From Sideroxyarcus sp. (lineage in GTDB: Bacteria; Pseudomonadota; Gammaproteobacteria; Burkholderiales; Gallionellaceae), in contig JAUSBC010000005.1 in assembly GCA_030652215.1 (NCBI GenBank), forward strand, positions 88,677 through 152,676: a DNA stretch of 64,000 nt, in the 5' to 3' direction. Under the pieces are notes generated by a model, which did not search any database, was not told where the DNA came from, and was given only the letters and a program-made list of their open reading frames with translations. Below are positions 59,226 to 64,000 of this stretch, piece after piece (position 1 is the stretch's first letter; every line of letters starts with the position of its first letter). The position numbers were made by a program, and so were the translations under genes.

Positions 59226-60358
59226 CAGAACCCAAAAAAGTGCCGCCGATTTATGTGACGCAACCCCTGTTGCCGCCGTTGGAGGAATTCATTCCCTATC
59301 TGCAAAAAATATGGGACAGCAAACAACTCACCAACAACGGCCCCTACCATCAGGAGTTGGAGCAGGAACTGGCGAAATTCCTCGGCGTCGAGCATATCTC
59401 GCTGTTCGCCAACGCGACCCTGGCGCTGGTCACGGCCCTGCAGGCCTTGCGCGTGACCGGCGAGGTGATTACCACGCCATACAGTTTCGTGGCGAGCAGC
59501 CACGCGCTGGACTGGAACGGCATCAGGCCGGTGTTCGTAGATGTCGACCCGGTGACTCTCAATCTCGACCCGAAAAAGATCGAGGCGGCGATCACTCCGC
59601 AGACCACCGGCATCCTGCCGGTGCATGTGTATGGCATACCCTGCGCGGTGGATGAAATCGAGCGTATCGCCGACACCTACGGCCTCAAGGTGATCTACGA
59701 TGCGGCACACACTTTTGGCATGCGCCTGAACAACGGCCATTCGGTTCTGGAATACGGCGACATGTCCATTCTCAGTTTCCACGCCACCAAAGTGTTCAAC
59801 ACCTTTGAGGGCGGCGCGATCATTTGCCGCGATGCCAAGACCAAGCATCGCATCGACTATCTGAAGAACTTCGGCTTCGCGGACGAGGTCACGGTGATCG
59901 GTCCCGGCATCAACGGCAAGATGAACGAAGTGCAGGCCGCGTTCGGCTTGCTGCAATTGAAATACATCGACGATGCGCTGCTTAAGCGCGAACGGGTGGA
60001 TGCACGTTACCGCAAGGCGCTGGGCGACTTGCCGGGCATCCGGCTGCATCCAATACCGGCGGACATACGCTACAACTACCCGTATTTCCCCATCTTCGTC
60101 GAGGAAGGCTTCGCGGTCTCGCGCGACGAGCTCTACCAGCGTCTGCGCGACGACAGTATTTTTGCGCGGCGCTATTTCTATCCGCTGATCAGCGAATTTC
60201 CCGTGTATCGCGGACTGCATTCGTCCGCGTCGAGCAATCTGCCGGTTGCGGCGGCCATCTCGCATAAGGTGTTGTGCCTGCCGATCTATCCCGATCTGGA
60301 TGAGGAAACGCAGGACAGGATCGTGGCATGCGTGTTGCGTGCAGCGCGCGGCGAGTGA
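59222..60358 (+). CDS. DegT/DnrJ/EryC1/StrS-family sugar aminotransferase
   Basis: PLP enzyme of 378 aa that aminates a nucleotide keto-sugar. The PLP-binding Lys is in SFHATKVFNT, the cofactor-ring Asp in IYDAAHTFG, and NGPYHQELEQ and PYSFVASSHA are conserved substrate-loop segments. It resembles the dTDP-3-amino- or 4-amino-6-deoxyhexose enzymes (FdtB/VioA type); sugar identity is not resolvable. Overlap with the GT41 gene suggests a supplied amino-sugar donor. Confidence 0.92.
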   Translation: MTEPKKVPPIYVTQPLLPPLEEFIPYLQKIWDSKQLTNNGPYHQELEQELAKFLGVEHISLFANATLALVTALQALRVTGEVITTPYSFVASSHALDWNGIRPVFVDVDPVTLNLDPKKIEAAITPQTTGILPVHVYGIPCAVDEIERIADTYGLKVIYDAAHTFGMRLNNGHSVLEYGDMSILSFHATKVFNTFEGGAIICRDAKTKHRIDYLKNFGFADEVTVIGPGINGKMNEVQAAFGLLQLKYIDDALLKRERVDARYRKALGDLPGIRLHPIPADIRYNYPYFPIFVEEGFAVSRDELYQRLRDDSIFARRYFYPLISEFPVYRGLHSSASSNLPVAAAISHKVLCLPIYPDLDEETQDRIVACVLRAARGE

Positions 60359-60386
60359 GGGCGGAAGGAAGGGAGCGAAGAAAGAC

Positions 60387-61478
60387 ATGCAGCCGAAACC
60401 GGTAGAACAAGCCACCTTGGTGTTCCCCGCCGCCCATCCCGACGGGCGCGAATATCTCGACGTGTCGCGCGAACGCGACGAGCGTGTGGTGGCGGCCTCT
60501 TCGGTCTGGGACGCCGAGCTGGCCGCGGAAGCGGGCGAACTGGTCATGTTGCCCTATGTGGACGATCCGGAATTTCCGGCGCGTTTCATGGCGCTGGTGA
60601 AGCAACACAATGTGGTTCGCGTGTATGCACCTGTGGCCGCCGCCTATTCATGGCTGCAACGCTTCATCGCCGATAAGCGATTGCCGCTGCGGCTGATCGG
60701 CAGTTCGCCGATCAAGCGCGAGATCGAGCGCTTCGACCGACTGATGGCGAAAGTGTCGTCCTGGCGCGGCTTCATCGATCAGTGCGCGGGCGGCAAGTGC
60801 GACCTCAGCGATATCGAGATCGCGGCGGTGTTCCGCATGTCGGTGAACATCTACGGCGAATCGAACGAGCAGAAGATCGCGGCGATGATGGCCATCTTCG
60901 GCAGCGCGCCCAAAGGCGATGTGGTCGAGGTCGGCTCGCTGGTCGGCAAATCGGCTTCGGTGCTGGCACTGCTGGCGCGGCGCTATCACGTCGGCAATGT
61001 GCTCGCCATCGACCCCTGGCAGGCCGCCGCCGCTACGCAGCATGATTCTCCCGAGACGGTGCGGGTCGGGCTGGTGAACGAATGGCGCTGGGACGTGCCG
61101 CTGCTGGATTTCGCCGTCAATACTTATCCCATCGGCTACGGCAGCTTCAACTGCCTGCAACAGGAGTCGGTGCGCGGCTGCGAGATCTACAAGCGCGACA
61201 AGGCGGTGGAGAGCCCGACCTTCGGGCGCACCGAATATCAGGGCCGCATCGCGGTGATGCACATCGACGGCAATCACGACTATGCGCAGGTAAAGCTGGA
61301 TTGCGAGGCCTGGCTGCCGTTGCTGGACAGGAACGGCTGGCTCATCCTCGACGATTATCTGTGGGTGCACGGCGACGGCCCGCGTCGCGTCGGCGATGCC
61401 TTGCTGGAGCAGCGCAGCGCAGATATAGCGTGCGCCTTCGAATGCGGGAAAGCGTTGTTCATCAAATTCGGGGGATAG
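60387..61478 (+). CDS. SAM-dependent methyltransferase with N-terminal extension
   Basis: Protein of 363 aa. The C-terminal half (~165-360) is a class I methyltransferase of the Methyltransf_24 type, with VVEVGSLVGKSASVLALLA as SAM loop, AIDPW, and HIDGNHDYAQVKLDCEAWLPLL. The N-terminal ~150 residues (LVFPAAHPDGREYLDVS...) look like a Rossmann-like nucleotide-binding region, similar to that before ATP-grasp domains. A sugar O-methyl group is the plausible product. ATG 60387 is used; no close ribosome site decides it. Confidence 0.8.
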   Translation: MQPKPVEQATLVFPAAHPDGREYLDVSRERDERVVAASSVWDAELAAEAGELVMLPYVDDPEFPARFMALVKQHNVVRVYAPVAAAYSWLQRFIADKRLPLRLIGSSPIKREIERFDRLMAKVSSWRGFIDQCAGGKCDLSDIEIAAVFRMSVNIYGESNEQKIAAMMAIFGSAPKGDVVEVGSLVGKSASVLALLARRYHVGNVLAIDPWQAAAATQHDSPETVRVGLVNEWRWDVPLLDFAVNTYPIGYGSFNCLQQESVRGCEIYKRDKAVESPTFGRTEYQGRIAVMHIDGNHDYAQVKLDCEAWLPLLDRNGWLILDDYLWVHGDGPRRVGDALLEQRSADIACAFECGKALFIKFGG

Positions 61479-61491
61479 CCTGGGAGTTGGC

Positions 61492-63543
61492 TTGAATCAT
61501 ATGCACAACGCGCAAAGTGGAATGCCGACGGACACTGCGAACTGGTGGGATGTGGCGCTTGCCCGTTTTGCGCAGGGGCAGTTTCACGACACCATCGCTG
61601 CCTGCCAGCGGGTGCTGGAGCAGGACGCCGGACATTTCGACGCGGTGATGCTGGCGGGCCGGGCTTTGAGCCGGCGTGGGCAGTATGCGCAGGCCGAGAA
61701 TTTTTTCCGATACGCGCTGACGCTGCAGCCGGATGCAGCGGTGGTCATCAACGAACTCGGGGCTGCGCTGCTGGCACTGAAACAGCCCGAGCAGGCGCTG
61801 GAGTGTTACCGGCAGGTGCTGCAACTCAATCCCGACTCTGCGCAGGCGAACTTCGATGTCTCCATGGCGTTTTTCGATATGGACCGGATGGAAGAGGCCG
61901 GGCGCTATTGCCAGGCTGCCTTGGCGCTGCAACCGGATTTTCCGGATGCGCAGATCCGCATGGCGATGATCCATTACCGGCTGGACGATCTGCACCGTTC
62001 ACTGGAGACGCTTGAACTCGCGCTGCAGCTCGCGCCGGATGATCCCAACGTATCCAGGCTCATTGCGCTGAACAAACTCTGGCTTGGTCTTCCCGACGAG
62101 GCTGTGCCGTACCTAGAGCACGCGCTGGCGCGACAACCCGGCGATTCGTTCGCCTCTGCGCGTTTGCAGGAGGCGCACAATGCCATGAAGGAGCCGGCCT
62201 CGGTCAGGGATGCGCTGTATAACGCAGGCATGATCAACGAGGCCGAGAAGCTGGCGCGCGAGGATCTGGCGCGTGACGACTCGGTGGACAATCACAACTT
62301 CCTGCTCAAATGCTATCTTGCCAGCGACCGGCATTCAGCCCACGACTATTACCTGGAGGGCAGGCGTTGGGCACAGACCCACGAACACGAGGAAGCGCTG
62401 CCGCTGCCCGCCGCATTCAAGAATAACCGTGACCCGGATCGGCGTCTTCGCGTCGGCATCGTGGGTGACTATTTCGTTGGCGCGATCGGCATCTTCACGC
62501 TGTATCCGCTGTTCAGGCATTACGACCGCAGCAAGATCGAGCTGTATTGCTACAACTTCGGTCCCGGCGGCGAACACCTCCGTTCTGTCGTCGACTGCTA
62601 TCGCGATATCAGCCAGATATCCGGCGATGATTTTTTCAAGTTGGTGTGCGACGATGTGATCGACATCATGCTGGACATCAACGGGCGTATCCGCACCCCC
62701 AACCGTTTCGAGACGCTGCTGCGGCAGCCAGCGCCCATTCAGGTCAACTGGTACAACCTGCCCTGCACGGTGGGAGTAAAGGCTTTCAACTATGTCATCT
62801 CGGACGACTATTGCATTCGCCCTGACGATGAGGCCAATTACGTGGAGAAAGTGTTTCGCATGCCCAACGGCACGATCTGCGCCTGGGACATGGGCGAGCC
62901 GCCCGTGGTGCCGCCTCCGCCGTGTCTGGAAAAAGGGTATGTCACGTTCGGTTGCTTTGCCGATTTCTTCAAGATCGGCGATGGTGTGCTGGAGGTGTGG
63001 GCAGCTTTGCTCAAGCGCGTACCCGGGGCGCATCTTTACCTGAAATCGAACAATCTGCGCCTGCGCGCCGAGCGCGACCGCGTGGCGGATTTTTTTGCGA
63101 AGCGCGGCATCGATCCTGAACGGCTCATCATGGAGGGGTTTTCTTCCTTCAAACAGATGACGAAATGTTACGAATGGGTGGACATCGCGCTGGATACCTT
63201 TCCCTATAGCAGCGGCTCGACCACGATCAACGCGCTGTGGCAGGGTGTTCCGGTGGTTGCGATCGAAGGCGAGGATTGGCGCGGCAGAAGTACGGCTGCC
63301 GTTCTGGCGGGCGCGCAACTGGACGAATTCATCGCGCGCGATGTCGGCGACTACATCGACAAGGCTGTCGCACTGGCGGGCGATCCGGAGCGGCTTGCCG
63401 AATTGCGCGCCTCACTGGGCAAGCACATGGCCGCATCGCCGCAGTGGGACGTGAAGACCTTCGTGCGCAACTTCGAGAGTCGTTTGCGCAGCATCTGGCA
63501 GGACTGGCTGAAAGCAACGGGGACGGGAAAGAATGGTCGTTGA
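61492..63543 (+). CDS. Second TPR-GT41-like glycosyltransferase
   Basis: Protein of 683 aa. TPRs fill ~10-260. The C-terminal ~320-680 is GT41-like: RVGIVGDYFVGAIGIF, QVNWYNLPCTVGV, TFGCFADFFKIGDG with the conserved Lys, DTFPYSSGSTTINALWQGVPVV. The His found in the first GT41 gene (DLRDHAV) is replaced in GDYFVGAI, so catalytic details differ. TTG 61492 has GGGAG 5 nt upstream; ATG 61501 is 14 nt away and is the alternative start. It likely works in the same glycan pathway. Confidence 0.82.
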   Translation: MNHMHNAQSGMPTDTANWWDVALARFAQGQFHDTIAACQRVLEQDAGHFDAVMLAGRALSRRGQYAQAENFFRYALTLQPDAAVVINELGAALLALKQPEQALECYRQVLQLNPDSAQANFDVSMAFFDMDRMEEAGRYCQAALALQPDFPDAQIRMAMIHYRLDDLHRSLETLELALQLAPDDPNVSRLIALNKLWLGLPDEAVPYLEHALARQPGDSFASARLQEAHNAMKEPASVRDALYNAGMINEAEKLAREDLARDDSVDNHNFLLKCYLASDRHSAHDYYLEGRRWAQTHEHEEALPLPAAFKNNRDPDRRLRVGIVGDYFVGAIGIFTLYPLFRHYDRSKIELYCYNFGPGGEHLRSVVDCYRDISQISGDDFFKLVCDDVIDIMLDINGRIRTPNRFETLLRQPAPIQVNWYNLPCTVGVKAFNYVISDDYCIRPDDEANYVEKVFRMPNGTICAWDMGEPPVVPPPPCLEKGYVTFGCFADFFKIGDGVLEVWAALLKRVPGAHLYLKSNNLRLRAERDRVADFFAKRGIDPERLIMEGFSSFKQMTKCYEWVDIALDTFPYSSGSTTINALWQGVPVVAIEGEDWRGRSTAAVLAGAQLDEFIARDVGDYIDKAVALAGDPERLAELRASLGKHMAASPQWDVKTFVRNFESRLRSIWQDWLKATGTGKNGR

Positions 63544-63589
63544 TGGGCCTGCACCCAATGGGACAGGATGTAATCCGAATCAAACAAAC

Positions 63590-63612
63590 CGCCTCAACGA
63601 TTCTCTGAGGCG
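63590..63612 (+). other. Hairpin between glycosylation genes
   Basis: CGCCTCA (63590-63596) and TGAGGCG (63606-63612) form a perfect 7-bp stem with a 9-nt loop and no T-tract. It lies 17 nt before the next start codon and may attenuate or stabilise the mRNA. Confidence 0.45.
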
Positions 63613-63629
63613 ATAAAGAAAGGGTGGCA

Positions 63630-64000
63630 ATGTTCAAGTGGGAAAAAAAAGGTCGCATCTTTGCGCCGAACAACAATTATCCATGGATGTTCAGTCATGC
63701 CCAGTGTCCGTTCCCGCTGGAGTTCGATGATTTCATACGAGTCTATTTCGCCACCCGGGAAGACTACAAGGAGGGCATGTGCCGGGCCTATGGCGGTTTC
63801 GTGGATCTGGACAAGGACACATTCAAGGTGATCAACATCTCCTCGCAGCCGCTGATGGAACTGGGCGGTCTGGGCGAGTTCGACGAGTTCGGTTCGATGC
63901 CGATCAGCGTCGTCAGACACGGCGGGGAGTTTTATCTTTACTATGTGGGCTGGTCGCGCGGCTTCAGTGTCCCCTATGACTGGGAGATCGGTCTGGCGAA
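63630..64000 (+). CDS. Beta-propeller glycosidase-like protein (3' end outside window)
   Basis: The frame from ATG 63630 is open to the right edge (123 residues). The sequence (FKWEKKGRIFAPNNNYPWM, then IRVYFATREDYKEGMCRAYGG, GSMPISVVRHGGEFYLYYVGWS) has the repeating strands and aromatic pattern of five-bladed beta-propeller proteins related to glycoside hydrolase families 32/43/68/117. Proteins of this type occur in glycan gene clusters. It may trim or modify the glycan; no catalytic acids can be assigned from the partial sequence. Confidence 0.65.
   Translation, partial: MFKWEKKGRIFAPNNNYPWMFSHAQCPFPLEFDDFIRVYFATREDYKEGMCRAYGGFVDLDKDTFKVINISSQPLMELGGLGEFDEFGSMPISVVRHGGEFYLYYVGWSRGFSVPYDWEIGLA

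Overview
This 64 kb window is almost entirely a chemotaxis and flagellum locus from a GC-rich Gram-negative bacterium. It encodes L- and P-ring proteins, a lipoprotein FlgH and a stand-alone CheZ. Gene order, the separate MotA/MotB pair behind fliA, and the UbiUVT genes suggest a betaproteobacterium, perhaps a microaerophilic Nitrosomonadales/Gallionellaceae-type organism. That placement is inference; no rRNA gene or other marker settles it.

Region 1 (1-15713, + strand) is a chemotaxis operon. It holds four methyl-accepting chemotaxis proteins (MCPs) in a row, the first cut by the left edge, then two cheV genes, cheY, cheZ, cheA, a fifth MCP, cheR and a short cheB without a receiver domain. 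Three of the MCPs carry a periplasmic domain with a CxxCH haem c motif (Tll0287-like family). One of these also has an Aer-type FAD-PAS domain, so the cluster looks built for redox or energy taxis. No cheW or cheD is in the window. Seven-base-periodic repeats occupy the cheV-cheY and cheZ-cheA gaps.

Region 2 (15820-24910, +) has flhB, a FIST-domain gene, flhA, flhF, flhG, fliA, motA and motB; the genes from flhF on overlap or nearly overlap. FlhG keeps its FlhF-activating helix but has lost both P-loop lysines. Region 3 (24923-26498, -) has flgN, flgM and flgA, with a near-consensus sigma-28 promoter before flgM. Region 4 (26673-36870, +) is flgBCDEFGHIJ followed by flgKL, with a second sigma-28 promoter before flgK and a strong terminator after flgL.

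Region 5 (37009-45289) is mixed: a TPR/GT9-like glycosyltransferase, a TPR-methyltransferase, fliW, an isochorismatase-family hydrolase, a decayed REP-associated transposase between two inverted REP copies, an AT-richer small exported protein, the ubiU-ubiV-ubiT operon for oxygen-independent ubiquinone synthesis behind an FNR-type box, and a probably frameshifted small gene.

Region 6 (45344-56129, -) is fliFGHIJKLMNOPQR. Region 7 (56295-64000, +) begins with fliE and continues into a glycosylation cluster: two TPR-GT41 (OGT-like) transferases, a DegT-family aminotransferase, a methyltransferase, and a beta-propeller-like protein cut by the right edge. Flagellin, fliD, fliS and the master flagellar regulators are not in the window. 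The parts fit one picture: a motile bacterium that steers by redox or oxygen and probably glycosylates its flagellin.
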